38,090 nt of DNA from Xenophilus sp. L33 (GCF_009765735.1 NZ_LMUW01000035.1:587-38676); one strand, 5' to 3'. Counted from the first letter of the stretch, positions 1 through 8,926 are shown. Program-made: numbers and translations. The notes: generated by a model not told the origin, from the sequence alone.

Positions 1-36
1 GGGGGCTCAGATCCCTCAGAGCCCGCTGCATTGAGG

Positions 37-186
37 TCAACCGTTGCCGCGCCGCGAGTGCTTGAACCGCTCCGAGGGCACCGCGCCCTTGCGCTTGATC
101 TTCACCCAGTCGCGCGACCGACTGCCCGGCACATAGACGCTCTCGGCCCGCTTCGCGATCAGTCCCTCCAGCTTCACCTCGTCGCC
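37..186 (-). pseudogene. 3' remnant of an ATP-dependent DNA ligase gene
   Basis: The minus-strand frame carries the last part of the ATP-dependent (LigD-type) DNA ligase catalytic domain. It reads EGLIAKRAES, then YVPGSRSRDWVKIKRKG, which match ligase motifs IV and V, including the conserved lysines that contact ATP phosphates. The frame ends at a TGA shortly after GAVPSERFKH, which resembles the natural C-terminus of the short ligase form. The rest of the adenylation domain, including the KxDG nucleophile, is absent: sequence to the right of about 186 does not continue the family. This is therefore a truncated, non-functional relic and the first sign that the left end of the window is decayed. 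Family assignment is fairly sure; the exact junction is not. Confidence 0.6.
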
Positions 187-250
187 CCGCGCCGCCGGTT
201 GCCCACGATCGCGCCAACTCGACATCGCGCCCGGCCTGTTCTAAACCGCG

Positions 251-433
251 ATGACACTCAGCTTGCCCGAGAAGTCGCGCGAAGTCGTCTTTGCGATGAA
301 GCCGCCTTTTCCCCCACGACCCGGGCACCCGTCGGAGTACGCCGAGCTGGTGGTCGCGATCGTCCTCAACCCGATGTTGAATGGCACCACGCTGCGCCTC
401 GACGGCGCGCTGCGCGCCCCACGAAGTATTGAT
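251..433 (+). pseudogene. C-terminal remnant of a type II 3-hydroxyacyl-CoA dehydrogenase-like SDR
   Basis: The frame reads SLPEKSREVVFAMKPPFPPR, then GHPSEYAELVVAIVLNPMLN and GTTLRLDGALR. This is the characteristic C-terminal segment of the HSD17B10/HADH2 group of short-chain dehydrogenases, whose consensus is roughly PFPPRLG..EYA..V..I..N.MLNGE.IRLDGALRM. Nothing upstream of about 245 continues the family, so the Rossmann fold and the catalytic Ser-Tyr-Lys are missing. The frame runs on into the next SDR without a stop, giving an apparently fused reading frame from 251 to 1003. The real start of the next gene is more likely the ATG at 443. Read as a deletion relic. Confidence 0.6.
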
Positions 434-442
434 GGAACGAAC

Positions 443-1206
443 ATGAACGAACAATCGACAACTTACGCCGACCTCGCCGACAAGGGCTTCGTCGTCACCG
501 GTGCCGCGGGCGGCATCGGCTCCGCAGCAGTGCGCCAGTTGGTGGGCCAGGGCGCGAAGGTGCTGTGCCTGGACCGTGATGCAGTGGGCCTCGACAAACT
601 CACAGACGCGCTGGGCGCGAATGCACGAAGCATGGTGATCGATGTCACCGACCCGGCGCAAATCGCCGAGGCGGCGCAGACGGCGCTCGCTGCCTTCGGC
701 AACCTGGGCGGCTGGATCAACAATGTCGGCTACTTCAGCGAGGTGCGTACGCTGGACCTTGCGCTCGACGAATGGCGCAAGGCCATCACGCTGAACCTCG
801 ACTCCGCGTTCATCGGCTCGCAGGCGGCGGCGCGCGTGATGATCCCGAACGGCTGCGGCTGCATCGTCAACGTTTCGAGCAACGCCGGCGTTCGCACCAG
901 CCCACGCAATGCGCACTACTCGGCGGCCAAGGCCGGCGTTGCGCACCTCACGCGCTGCCTCGCGGCCGGGTGGGGCAGGACGGCACCCGCGTCAACGCCG
1001 TGATCCCTGGCTACACCAGCACCTCGATGTTCGATTGGCTGACCGGTAGCCCGGAGAAGCTCGCGACGGTCGAGAAGGCCATTCCGCTGCGCCGCATCGG
1101 TCAGCCGGACGACGTCGCCAACGCGATGGTCTGGCTGTGCTCGCAGGCTTCGGCATATGTGACCGGCGCGGTCCTGTGTGCCGACGGCGGATTGCAGATC
1201 GCTTAG
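443..1206 (+). pseudogene. SDR family oxidoreductase, broken by a single-base frameshift
   Basis: This is a short-chain dehydrogenase/reductase with the N-terminal nucleotide-binding motif TGAAGGIG, the NNVG motif, the catalytic serine in IVNVSSNAG and the YSAAK catalytic pair. The C-terminal half (GTRVNAVIPGYTSTSMF through CADGGLQIA) is in a different frame. The two frames join near 971-980, where family expectation is LAAEWGQDGTRVNA; one missing base in TGGGGC(C)AGGAC explains the shift. The span is 764 nt, exactly one base short of 255 codons, and a normal SDR is about 250 residues. The start ATG at 443 follows a weak GGAAC site. A hairpin terminator follows directly. It is either a recent pseudogene or a sequencing deletion. 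Its substrate cannot be told from sequence. Confidence 0.8.
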
Positions 1207-1207
1207 T

Positions 1208-1231
1208 GCCCGAGGCCGAAGCGCCTCGGGC
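1208..1231 (+). terminator. Rho-independent-like terminator after the SDR
   Basis: A perfect 9-bp inverted repeat, GCCCGAGGC (1208-1216) and GCCTCGGGC (1223-1231), encloses a 6-nt loop, starts two bases after the SDR stop codon and is followed by TTAT. The T tract is short, so efficiency is uncertain. Confidence 0.65.
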
Positions 1232-1503
1232 TTATCCGCGGCTGACATGCTCATTGGGGCGAGGGCGACCCAGGATCCGTGCCCATACGAGTGAAGTCAG
1301 CCGCCTGGTCGGCTACGACCGTGGAAACCGGCCCCAGATTCAGGTCCTGGTCGCATTTGACTCAATTGCGGTTCTGAGATCGCAGTTGGATCGTCCTGAA
1401 AGACCTGGGGAGAGCGACGGTTACCTCGCGCTAGATTCACTTCGGAAATCAAATTCACGAACTAGACCACCAGTCATGACGTGATTTTTAGCCCTTGCCA
1501 GTT
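1232..1503. other. Intergenic, no gene recognised
   Basis: Reading frames here are short and match no family I recognise. The stretch lies between the SDR terminator and the end of the convergent CcdB-type toxin gene and has visibly lower GC than the later operons, consistent with old accessory DNA. Confidence 0.4.
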
Positions 1504-1821
1504 TCAGATTCCGCCGATCACCGCATCGACGGCGCCGACAAGCGTACTTGCCTCGGACCGCAAACTCTCCCTGCACTGCCCCAGGTCCTTGGTTCTGAAT
1601 GGCGCCGCGAGATGAGGCAATGCGACCAACAGGTTGCCTTCCCACTTCACGGCAGGACACAAGGTGCGTGGCAAGGTGGATGGCATATGCTTCCGAAGCC
1701 CCAACGGCAGGACCTGGCGCGTCGGCAGCGACGATAGCAGATCGCTCTGTATGTCTACGATCCATGGAATGCCGGATCTCTGGTGTTTGGACGGGTTCTG
1801 ATAGACGTCGAATTGCGTCAT
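1504..1821 (-). CDS. CcdB-family type II toxin
   Basis: The product is 105 residues, against 101 for F-plasmid CcdB, and matches the family along its length. It begins MTQFDVYQNP (family: MQFxVYKN), has VDIQSDLLSSLPTRQVLPL (family: LDVQSDxxxxLxxRIVIPL), LCPAVKWEGNLLVALPHLA and ends AVDAVIGGI (family: IDxLIDGI). CcdB toxins poison the GyrA subunit of DNA gyrase. The ATG at 1821 lies two bases past the antitoxin stop, the usual antitoxin-toxin arrangement; a TTG at 1830 overlapping the antitoxin stop is the alternative start. The C-terminal Trp-Gly-Ile of F CcdB, needed for killing, is here Ile-Gly-Gly-Ile, so gyrase poisoning is not assured. The reading frame is intact while the adjacent antitoxin frame is not. 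Confidence 0.75.
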   Translation of the reverse strand: MTQFDVYQNPSKHQRSGIPWIVDIQSDLLSSLPTRQVLPLGLRKHMPSTLPRTLCPAVKWEGNLLVALPHLAAPFRTKDLGQCRESLRSEASTLVGAVDAVIGGI

Positions 1822-1823
1822 GC

Positions 1824-2116
1824 CTACCAAGGCCTGAACTCTTCGCCAAACACGCCAGCCCGTTCCACCAAATCGTTTTGCGAAGCAATCCAGGCTTTGT
1901 AAGTCTCGTTAAACTCGCGCCGTCGCGTGGCCAAAGACTTTTGTTGTTCAGCAAGCTCGAGTTCGGCATAGCGGGCGGCGGAAATGATCACCCCTGCAAC
2001 GCGATCATTCTTGACGATGTGCACCGGCTCACGCTCTGCCTGCCCGAGGTAATAACCAAACCTGTCTTCGCTCCCGTTGCTGTGACTTGCATGAAGAGGT
2101 GCTCCTGGTTAGCCAT
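1824..2116 (-). pseudogene. Antitoxin, Phd/YefM-like N-terminus with CcdA-like C-terminus, frameshifted
   Basis: From ATG 2116 the frame reads MANQEHLFMQVTATGAKTG, then a -1-type break near 2061-2065, then FGYYLGQAEREPVHIVKNDR and VAGVIISAARYAELE. The two halves together are a typical Phd/YefM DNA-binding domain (consensus xxVTATEAKxxFGxxLxxAExEPVxIxKxxRxxxVIxS). The last third, from KAWIASQNDLVERAG to GEEFRPW, resembles instead the toxin-neutralising tail of CcdA (F CcdA ends in NGSFADENRDW). The span is 293 nt, one short of 98 codons, so one lost base (ACA(A)GG) explains the break. It precedes the toxin gene in the normal order. If the frameshift is real, the cell would carry a toxin without a full antitoxin, so a sequence check is worthwhile. 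Confidence 0.68.
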
Positions 2117-2430
2117 TTTAGCGGATGCAGGTGCCGAGAAGGATGTTGGGGCGCTTAGCGCCCTACGGCAATGGACCAAAGCCCATTCAAGATTGGCGCT
2201 AGCCGAGGATGCGCGCCTACTAGTCAAGCGAGAGGTTGGCGACATCGCGAATGCCCATGGCGTCACAAGGAGTCGTTCCGAAATTCCGGTGAGGGCCTGC
2301 GGCGGTGGTCGGCGGGCACACCTCTGTCATGGTCACCGTCGGGGGGCTGAGCGGCACGTAGCACTGGGATGCGTAAGATCAGCGAAGCGACCTTCATCTA
2401 GATGGCGATCGACGAGATCGCCGAGACAAA
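2117..2430. other. Intergenic, no gene recognised
   Basis: Long frames exist on both strands, but their protein sequence is of low complexity and matches nothing I recognise. The stretch separates the toxin-antitoxin pair from the acyl-CoA synthetase relic and presumably contains the antitoxin promoter, which I could not pinpoint. Confidence 0.4.
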
Positions 2431-2599
2431 GATCGATCTAGAACGAAGCTGCCGCGTCGCAGCGAGACCCGTCGGCCGCGAGCCAGTGGCTTGCCGTTCC
2501 GATGTCCGCGTCGTCCGCGTCGTCGACTACGAACGCGTGATGCACGACGTCGCCTGCGGCAGGCTCGGTCGCCACGGCGAACATGGACAAGGGTTTGAA

Positions 2600-3251
<652 letters not shown>

Positions 3252-3270
<19 letters not shown>

Positions 3271-3500
3271 TTCTCAATCGCGCCCGAGGCTTGTTGTTTG
3301 ATTTGCCGGCCCCCAGCAGGAAGTAAGACAGAGCCGGAATCAGCACCAGCGCCCCGACTAGGTTCCAAATGAACATGAAGGTCAGCAGGATGCCCATGTC
3401 GGCCTGGAACTTGATGGCAATGGCTTCGACGTCGGACGGCGTTTTCAACAAGCGGCCTTGAAAGTCGACCGTGAAATACGGCGCGAAGGCATCGAATCCA
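3252..3500 (-). pseudogene. C-terminal remnant of an RND-superfamily exporter
   Basis: The frame reads FAPYFTVDFQGRLLKTPSDV, then AIKFQADMGILLTFMFIWNL and VGALVLIPALSYFLLGAGK. This is the last transmembrane helix and C-terminus of an RND/MMPL-type permease (family: LKFQADMGILLTFMFLWNMxGALxLLPAL). A one-base shift near 3305 moves to the frame ending AIENVAIPA and a TGA at 3252-3254, likely the original terminus. The other transmembrane helices and the periplasmic loops are missing. The synthetase relic begins within a few bases of this stop, marking a deletion junction. Confidence 0.6.
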
Positions 3501-3568
3501 CAAGTCGAAAGGCGACGACGCGAAATCGCCCACCTATGGCCTCAAGTAGAAATGTGGCAATGTCTGCT

Positions 3569-3745
3569 TCAGCCGAACCACTTTCCGACCGCCCAAAGCA
3601 TCCCCAGGACGATTAGAAACAAGCCAACGAAAACGAGCCAGGCCAGAGCCGGAGAAGGCAATTCAGACCTAGCGTGGATCTGAGCCCGGGGGGTGATTTC
3701 CAGCGGGGCAGGCAGTCGAGGATCGATCAGAGGCTTTGGGTCCAT
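3569..3745 (-). CDS. Small single-pass membrane protein, 58 residues
   Basis: An uninterrupted frame from ATG 3745 to TGA 3569 encodes a proline-rich N-terminal tail (MDPKPLIDPRLPAPLEITPR), then a strongly hydrophobic helix from about residue 33 (ALAWLVFVGLFLIVLGMLWA) and a short basic end, VGKWFG. One transmembrane segment is predicted, with the polar N-terminus on one side and only a few residues on the other. I do not recognise a family. It lies on the same strand as, and downstream of, the NDUFA9-like gene, so it may be the tail of that operon. Its ribosome-binding site (TGGGTG) is weak. It is intact although its neighbours are broken. Moderate to low confidence that it is expressed. Confidence 0.42.
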   Translation of the reverse strand: MDPKPLIDPRLPAPLEITPRAQIHARSELPSPALAWLVFVGLFLIVLGMLWAVGKWFG

Positions 3746-3922
3746 CACCCAGCATACGCGCTATCAAAAGCCGACCAGATGGACGTTGCCATTGAGCAAG
3801 AAAAGCATCGTTGCGAGGAACTCTCGCCCGGGCCCGAAGACGTGCAAGCAACCGAGGCAGAAACCCGCCTTGAAGCACACCTGAAGGCGATTCGCTTCTG
3901 CAGGCGCCTTGACCAACCCCAC

Positions 3923-4824
3923 CTACATACGCTTGCGTCCAAGATAGGCAGGCCCCACTGAACTGAGAGCCGAATTCCCAATGCTTCCAAAGTGGGAAGC
4001 CGCCCGCTCAGGACGTTCGGCGTTTGCATTGACTGCAGGTTGTCGCGCGACATCAGGGGCTCGCCGGGCAAGTGCTCTATGACGGCCGCCTGAAGTGTTC
4101 CGAGGATCTTCGGAAGCGCTACCACGGGCCTTCGGTGACCGGACCAACGGCTAGCAAGCTTGACCAGTTGCGCCAGCGTAAAGACCTCTGGCCCCGCGCA
4201 TTCGAAGGTCTGGCTCGCGGTATTCGGGCGTGTGAGGCAGGCCGCGATTGCCTTGACGACATCTTCGACCCATACAGGCTGGAACTTCGCATCTGCGCAT
4301 GCCAGCGGGAGAACTGGGGCCAAGGCCGAAAGGCGCGCGAACATGTTCAGGAAGCGATCCTCTTCGCCGAACATCACCGATTGCCGCAGGATGGTCACGT
4401 CAAGGCCTGAGTCCTTCAGTACGGTTTCACCCGCAGACTTGGATCGCAGATAACGGCTTGGCCTGTCGCTATCCACACCGAGCGCGCTCACATGGAAGAT
4501 CCGCCTTACGCCCGTCGCTTGACACTCTGCAACCAAGGAGCGGACCAAGTCGACGTGAACCCGAGCGAACTGCGCGTGGTCTCCGTGCAAAATCGCGACC
4601 AGGTTGACCACCGCATCCTTGCCGGCGACAAGTTTTTCGAGTTGACTCGGGTCCCCAATGTCCGCGTTCACCAAATTTACAGAGCGCAGCTTTTGGGGTT
4701 GAGTGCCTCCCCGCGGGCGCCGTGCCGGAACGGTGACTTTGGGAGCGGCCAAAGAAGCGGCCAGCGATGCGCACAATCTCTTTCCGGCGAAGCCGGTGCC
4801 CCCGAGTACCAGAATGTCTTGCAT
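3923..4824 (-). pseudogene. Complex I NDUFA9-like NAD(P)-binding protein, frameshifted near its C-terminus
   Basis: This is an atypical SDR of the NDUFA9/NmrA type. It has the Rossmann motif GGTGFAG at residues 8-14, then VNLVAILHG, the YLRSKSAGE active-site-like segment, QPVWVEDVVKAI and FECAGPEVFTLAQLV, all typical of the group found in Burkholderiales. The role of such bacterial proteins is not well settled; in mitochondria the homologue stabilises complex I. ATG 4824 is chosen because AGGGG lies about 8 nt upstream and MQDILVLGGTG is the family start. After LPTLEALGI the frame is lost; the expected end SALSSVGPAYLGRKRM is found one frame over, stopping at 3923. The 902-nt span is one base short of 301 codons, so a deleted T near 3974 explains it. 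Only the last 20 or so residues are affected. Confidence 0.75.
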
Positions 4825-5373
4825 ATGAGCCCCTGGCGCCGTGCGCCGTTCTCCTGGCTGCGAAAGCATGTCCGCAGTAAGCCTATATCGGGCGACCGCG
4901 CGCGCGGATCAGCGGTCATAGAAGTGCGTTGACCGATGTAGGTTGTTGTCCCGCAATGTGTCCCAAACCATGCAGACGTGTGCATCGGCCACCGCGGTCG
5001 CCGTAAGGCGGCTGGCCGTCTCTCCTCGAGCGCCTTGGCAGACGCCTGAGGGCTCGCGAGCTTCGGAGAGTTGCGCTTGAGTCTGCGACGCATACCGGTG
5101 GCGTTGTCAGGCTGTTGGCTTTGGCAACAACTACGTTCCGAATCCTAAAAGGAGAGCGTTCACGTCCACTGCTTGATCTCACACCGTTGACTGCAACCTT
5201 CTCGGGAAGACCGTCCATGCCGGACGGCTTGATCGCTTCAATGGACGCCAAGCCAGCTTTTCACAGCAGCGATATTGGCAGCGATAACAGCAGGTTATGT
5301 CAGCGAGGTTGCCGGCAGGGATGGGCGCCGACCGTGGTCGCGCAGATCATTCGCGTGCCACTCCATTACCCCG
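4825..5373. other. Divergent intergenic region, no gene recognised
   Basis: About 550 bases lie between the divergent NDUFA9-like and NHL-repeat genes. No frame shows convincing protein character. AAAAGGAGAG at 5146-5155 would be a good ribosome-binding site, but no family-like frame follows it. Promoters for both neighbours should lie here; none was identifiable by eye. Confidence 0.4.
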
Positions 5374-6381
5374 ATGCACGCCCTACGCTTCGTTTCCAAT
5401 TTTGCGCACCGTTGGACACGGTTCAGCGCCGTTCTCCTGGTGGTCGGCTGCTGCGCCGCAGCGGCCGCATCGGCTGCAAGCGTGCTCACGCCCGAGCAGA
5501 TCGTCCAGGCGGGGGCGGCCACCGTGCAAGCGATTCGCGAGGCGCCGGCGTTACCGCTCGTGCAGACAAACTTTATGATCAAGCCGCCAACCGCCGGATG
5601 GGAATTGGGCGCGGTCTCATCGCTGGCATTCGGCCAAGATGGGTTGCTCTACCTGCTCCAGCGCGGTGCCAAGGCTGATCCGATCGTCGTTGTCGATGCC
5701 GGCGGCAACGTGGTCCGCTCCTGGGGCAAGGGCCTGTTCGAACTGCCGCATTACATCCGTGTCGATTCTGATGGCAACGTCTGGACCACCGATGCCCACA
5801 GTTCTGTCGTTTACAAGTTCACCCCAGAAGGGGTGCAGTTGCTGAAGATCGAGGTGGGCGGACAAGTCGCGGGTCCGAGCCCCTTTGTCGGCATTACCGA
5901 TATTGCGTTCTGCCCCGACGGTCGTCTTTTCGTCAGTGACGGCTATGCCAACGCGCGCGTCGTCGAATACACGGCCGCCGGTCATCGCGTGCGCGAATGG
6001 GGCGTCCCAGGCATCGGGCCGGGTGAGTTCAACCTGCCGCATGCGATCGTCTGCGATGCGAGCAATGTGCTCTACGTGGCCGATCGGGAGAACGGACGCA
6101 TTCAGCGCTTCGACCCCGACGGCCGCTTCCTGAGCGAATGGTCGGTTGGCAAGACCTATTCGTTGAAGCTGGCCGGCGGCGCGCTGTGGGCCGGCGTGCA
6201 TGGTGTCGACCAGCCGACCGGCTCGCCGGGCTGGCTCGTGAAACTCGATCGGCGGACAGGCAAGATCCTCGGTGTCGTGGCCGTGGCCGAACCGTTCAGC
6301 ATGCACGCGGTCGAGGTCGACCGCGATGGCCAACCGCTGACCACGGCGAAAAGCGGTGTGCTGTGGTTCCGCCCGCGCTGA
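5374..6381 (+). CDS. Secreted NHL-repeat beta-propeller protein
   Basis: The product is 335 residues with an N-terminal signal peptide: basic RFVSNFAHRWTR, a hydrophobic stretch SAVLLVVGCCAAAAA, and a likely cut after ASA. The mature part is a run of NHL-type blades, for example LFELPHYIRVDSDGNVWTTD, FNLPHAIVCDASNVLYVADR and GRIQRFDPDGRFLSEW. This pattern is shared with the peptidyl-alpha-hydroxyglycine alpha-amidating lyase-like group, common in Burkholderiales with no firmly assigned substrate. I would not claim lyase activity. The ATG at 5374 is chosen because it directly precedes the signal peptide; the frame is open from 5275 with an alternative upstream ATG. No good Shine-Dalgarno sequence is seen. 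It probably acts in the periplasm. Confidence 0.75.
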   Translation: MHALRFVSNFAHRWTRFSAVLLVVGCCAAAAASAASVLTPEQIVQAGAATVQAIREAPALPLVQTNFMIKPPTAGWELGAVSSLAFGQDGLLYLLQRGAKADPIVVVDAGGNVVRSWGKGLFELPHYIRVDSDGNVWTTDAHSSVVYKFTPEGVQLLKIEVGGQVAGPSPFVGITDIAFCPDGRLFVSDGYANARVVEYTAAGHRVREWGVPGIGPGEFNLPHAIVCDASNVLYVADRENGRIQRFDPDGRFLSEWSVGKTYSLKLAGGALWAGVHGVDQPTGSPGWLVKLDRRTGKILGVVAVAEPFSMHAVEVDRDGQPLTTAKSGVLWFRPR

Positions 6382-6976
6382 ATCGAGCACTTTCAATCGC
6401 CTCGCACGTCGCCTGGAGTCCATGGTGCATTCCGCCAAGCCGCAGTGGACCTCGCGTGAAGCACTGCATCAACCGGTCGACAACCGGATCACCCCCCAAC
6501 TGACAACAGGTGGCTGGTGCCTGCGCGAACAACGGTCGCTCGGTGGCCGCATCTTCGCGCGCGCAGGCCATTGCCTGTCCCTGGCCGGCCGGATCACAGC
6601 CCGCCTGGACGATGGGCGCATCGCCACTCTACCGCTCGGCGCGGGCTTCGACGAGCCCACGCCGAGCCTGGTGATCGTGCCCGACGAGGACCTGAAGACG
6701 CTCCCAGGAAAAGGCATCGCCAACCCAGCCACCCGCTTTCACGTGGGGGGCTGCCTGGCGCGGCCGGAGGTGTGCTGCGTAGCCCACACTCCTCCGCCGC
6801 CGGCCTCGGCCCTGTCGATGATCCACCAGCCGCTCGTCGTTGCGTACGTGGACCCCACGCCTTTCCGCGACGACTGCTTGCAGCTGCAGTCGAGCGTCGT
6901 CGGTGCCGGCTTCGCCGTGTGTGCGCGGCGAGTGCTGCGCAGCGATGGCGACTTCCCCTCGGCGCAGCGCGCAAGC
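6382..6976. other. Unassigned stretch between convergent genes
   Basis: A plus-strand frame is open from ATG 6422 through this stretch and onward, but only because it continues antisense to the next two minus-strand genes. Its product includes LVIVPDEDLKTLPGKG and PLVVAYVDPTPFRDDC, which I cannot place in a family. It might be a remnant of a regulator. I see no terminator or RNA gene here. Confidence 0.35.
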
Positions 6977-7681
6977 TCAGGCGAAGAAGCCGTCCTCCAG
7001 CAGCATGTCCTCGAAGAAGGCGCCGTAGGGCTCGGACGGATGGCGGATATGGATCTCGAGCACCCACACCTGCCGCGCCGGACGAAAGTCCAGCTCCGCC
7101 ATCGGGCCTTCGTGGATCGCCGCATGCGGGAAGTCGGAGATGCGATGCCCCGACAGGTCCATGTTCAGCACCCAGCCGCGTTCGTCGGCCTGCTGCACCG
7201 CGAATTCGTAGAGCTGCCGGCCGGTCGCGCCGGTGCTCGCCCAGTGGCGGCGGACCGCGTAAAAGATGTCGCGCGCGTCGTTCGCGCAGCGCTTGAAGTC
7301 GCTTCGGCTGCCGGTGAGGAAGGTGTCGCCGCCGTCGCCTTCCCATTGCTGCCAGACCGGGCCGATGTCGATCAGGAAGATGTCGTCCTCGCCCAGCACC
7401 ACGCCGGGATCGGACGGCGCGCCGAAGGTCTTGGTGGTGTTGCTGCCGAACCGCACGTAGACGTCGTGCCAGCCGCGCAGCATCTGCGAGTCGGCCAGCA
7501 GGTCCTTGGCCATCTCGACCGCGTCCTCCTCGACCATGCCCGGCTTGCAGGCGGCGGCGATGCGATGGATCGCGTCACGGGTGAGGCGGCGGACCTCGAG
7601 CATCTTCAAGGGGTCGTGCGCGGGGCCGTTGCGTTCGAGGTCTTCGGCGGTCGGTGTGGTGAGCGCAGGCAGAGAGGTCAT
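6977..7681 (-). CDS. M24-family metallopeptidase (Xaa-Pro aminopeptidase/creatinase fold)
   Basis: The 234-residue protein matches the catalytic pita-bread domain of the M24 family. The expected dinuclear metal ligands are visible in order: Asp105 in FLIDIG, an Asp in GDGGDTF (116 or 119), a His in LSGHRISDFPHAA (179 or 186), Glu209 in VLEIHIRHP and an acidic residue in FFEDMLLE. The separate N-terminal creatinase domain is missing, so the protein is short, like the methionine aminopeptidase form. Sequence alone does not separate peptidase from amidinohydrolase. It lies 18 bases downstream of the reductase gene on the same strand, so the two probably form an operon divergent from the SDR-transporter-amidase operon. 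Likely cytosolic and linked to use of the imported amide or peptide compound. Confidence 0.8.
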   Translation of the reverse strand: MTSLPALTTPTAEDLERNGPAHDPLKMLEVRRLTRDAIHRIAAACKPGMVEEDAVEMAKDLLADSQMLRGWHDVYVRFGSNTTKTFGAPSDPGVVLGEDDIFLIDIGPVWQQWEGDGGDTFLTGSRSDFKRCANDARDIFYAVRRHWASTGATGRQLYEFAVQQADERGWVLNMDLSGHRISDFPHAAIHEGPMAELDFRPARQVWVLEIHIRHPSEPYGAFFEDMLLEDGFFA

Positions 7682-7699
7682 GGATCGCTTTCGTGGGTT

Positions 7700-8767
7700 T
7701 CAGGAATTCGTGGAGGGCAAGCTGAACGCGAGGCCGTCGAGCCGGGCGCTCACCGGGATGCGGCAGGCCAGGCGATGGGTCGGGTGCGGGTCGCCGAGCG
7801 AGGCCAGCAGGCGGGCTTCGGTGCGATCGGGCGGTGGCATGCGGGCGAAGTCCCCGGCCGAAAGCTCGATGCGGCAGCTGCCGCAGGACGCGTGGCCGCC
7901 GCAGATGCCGCGCACGTGGCCGGTGGCCTGCAGGCCGTGCATCAGCGACCGGGCCATCGGGACCGGGAGCAAAGCGTCCTGGCGTCCGTCCTGCCGGAGG
8001 CGCACCGTGATGCGCGCCTCGGCGCCGGACTTCGGCGCTGCGGCTGGCTCGAAGGCGTCGGCATGGAAACGCTCGGGGTCGAGACCGTGCCGCAGGGTGA
8101 AGAGCGCGCGTGCGCCCTCCACCATCGCAGCGCTGCCGCAGGCGTAGACGCGCGCTGGCCGCAGGCTCGGGTGGTCGGTGGCGGCGGCCTGCTGGACGTG
8201 GCCGTGCCGCCCTTGCCAATCGGGATCGCCGCCAGACAGCACCGGCACGAACCGCAGTCCCGGCAGGCGCGCGGCCAATGCATCGAAATGCTCGCGCAGG
8301 TAGAAGTCGGCTGGCGTGCGGCTGCCCCAATACAGCGTGATCGGCATGCGCTCCCCGTCGTCGATCGCCTGCTCGAGCAAGGCGTTCAAGGGCGCGATGC
8401 CGGTCCCGGTCGCCAGCAGCAGCACCTGCGTGACCGCGTCACCGCATTCCCGCCAGGTGCAGTCGCCGAAGGGTCCGCTGATGCGCAGCCGCGTCGGGGC
8501 CCCGATGTGCTCGAGGTCACGAAGCCACCCGGAGAAGCGCCCGCCGGGATGCAGGCGCACATGCAGCTCCAGCGGCTCCCCGCGTCGCGGCGCCCGGGCC
8601 ATCGAATAGCTGCGCGGCGTTTCTTGCGGCAGATGCACCGCCATGAACTGGCCCGCCCGGTAGCGCGAAAGTGCCTCGTCGTCCGGCCGTATGTGCAGTC
8701 GCAGCACGTCGCCGGCGAGCCGGACGATGCCCGAGAGGCTGGCGTTGCACGTCGCGAGGTCTTGCAT
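7700..8767 (-). CDS. FAD/NAD(P)-dependent oxidoreductase with C-terminal adrenodoxin-type [2Fe-2S] domain
   Basis: The product is 355 residues with three domains in the order FAD, NAD(P), ferredoxin. RSYSMA (52-57) is the flavin-binding RxYS motif. GTGIAP (121-126) and ACGS (209-212) belong to the nucleotide-binding domain. The C-terminal domain has Cys289, Cys295, Cys298 and Cys335 in the spacing C-x5-C-x2-C...RLAC, which is the adrenodoxin (vertebrate) type rather than the plant type C-x4-C-x2-C. Such proteins pass electrons from NAD(P)H to an oxygenase or demethylase partner; no oxygenase gene lies beside it. ATG 8767 is chosen because the family homology starts there; the Shine-Dalgarno sequence is poor. 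It is first in a two-gene operon with the M24 peptidase. Confidence 0.82.
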   Translation of the reverse strand: MQDLATCNASLSGIVRLAGDVLRLHIRPDDEALSRYRAGQFMAVHLPQETPRSYSMARAPRRGEPLELHVRLHPGGRFSGWLRDLEHIGAPTRLRISGPFGDCTWRECGDAVTQVLLLATGTGIAPLNALLEQAIDDGERMPITLYWGSRTPADFYLREHFDALAARLPGLRFVPVLSGGDPDWQGRHGHVQQAAATDHPSLRPARVYACGSAAMVEGARALFTLRHGLDPERFHADAFEPAAAPKSGAEARITVRLRQDGRQDALLPVPMARSLMHGLQATGHVRGICGGHASCGSCRIELSAGDFARMPPPDRTEARLLASLGDPHPTHRLACRIPVSARLDGLAFSLPSTNS

Positions 8768-8825
8768 GGGGAGGAATGGTCCGCAGACGGCAGCGGGTCC
8801 GGAACATCCAGAAATGAAATCGGAG

Positions 8826-8856
8826 GGGATCCAGCAAGAAGCGGCTGCTGGACCCC
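8826..8856. promoter_or_regulatory. Dyad in the divergent reductase/SDR promoter region
   Basis: Arms TCCAGCA (8830-8836) and TGCTGGA (8846-8852) are perfect inverted repeats, extended outward by GGG and CCC after one mismatch, around a 9-nt spacer. It sits between the divergent start codons at 8767 and 8927. An operator for a regulator of both operons is likely; a transcript hairpin is the alternative. Confidence 0.4.
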
Positions 8857-8926
8857 TTCGCATGAAAAAACTGGAGCGTGTGACGGGCCTTTGCACTGCC
8901 CAGAATCCTTCCAAACACAAGGACCC

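Noticed and set aside
3764..3922. 52-residue minus-strand frame starting at GTG right after the NDUFA9-like stop
   Set aside because: It ends in a plausible hydrophobic stretch (ATMLFLLNGNVHLVGF) but has only a GTG start, no ribosome-binding site and no family match.
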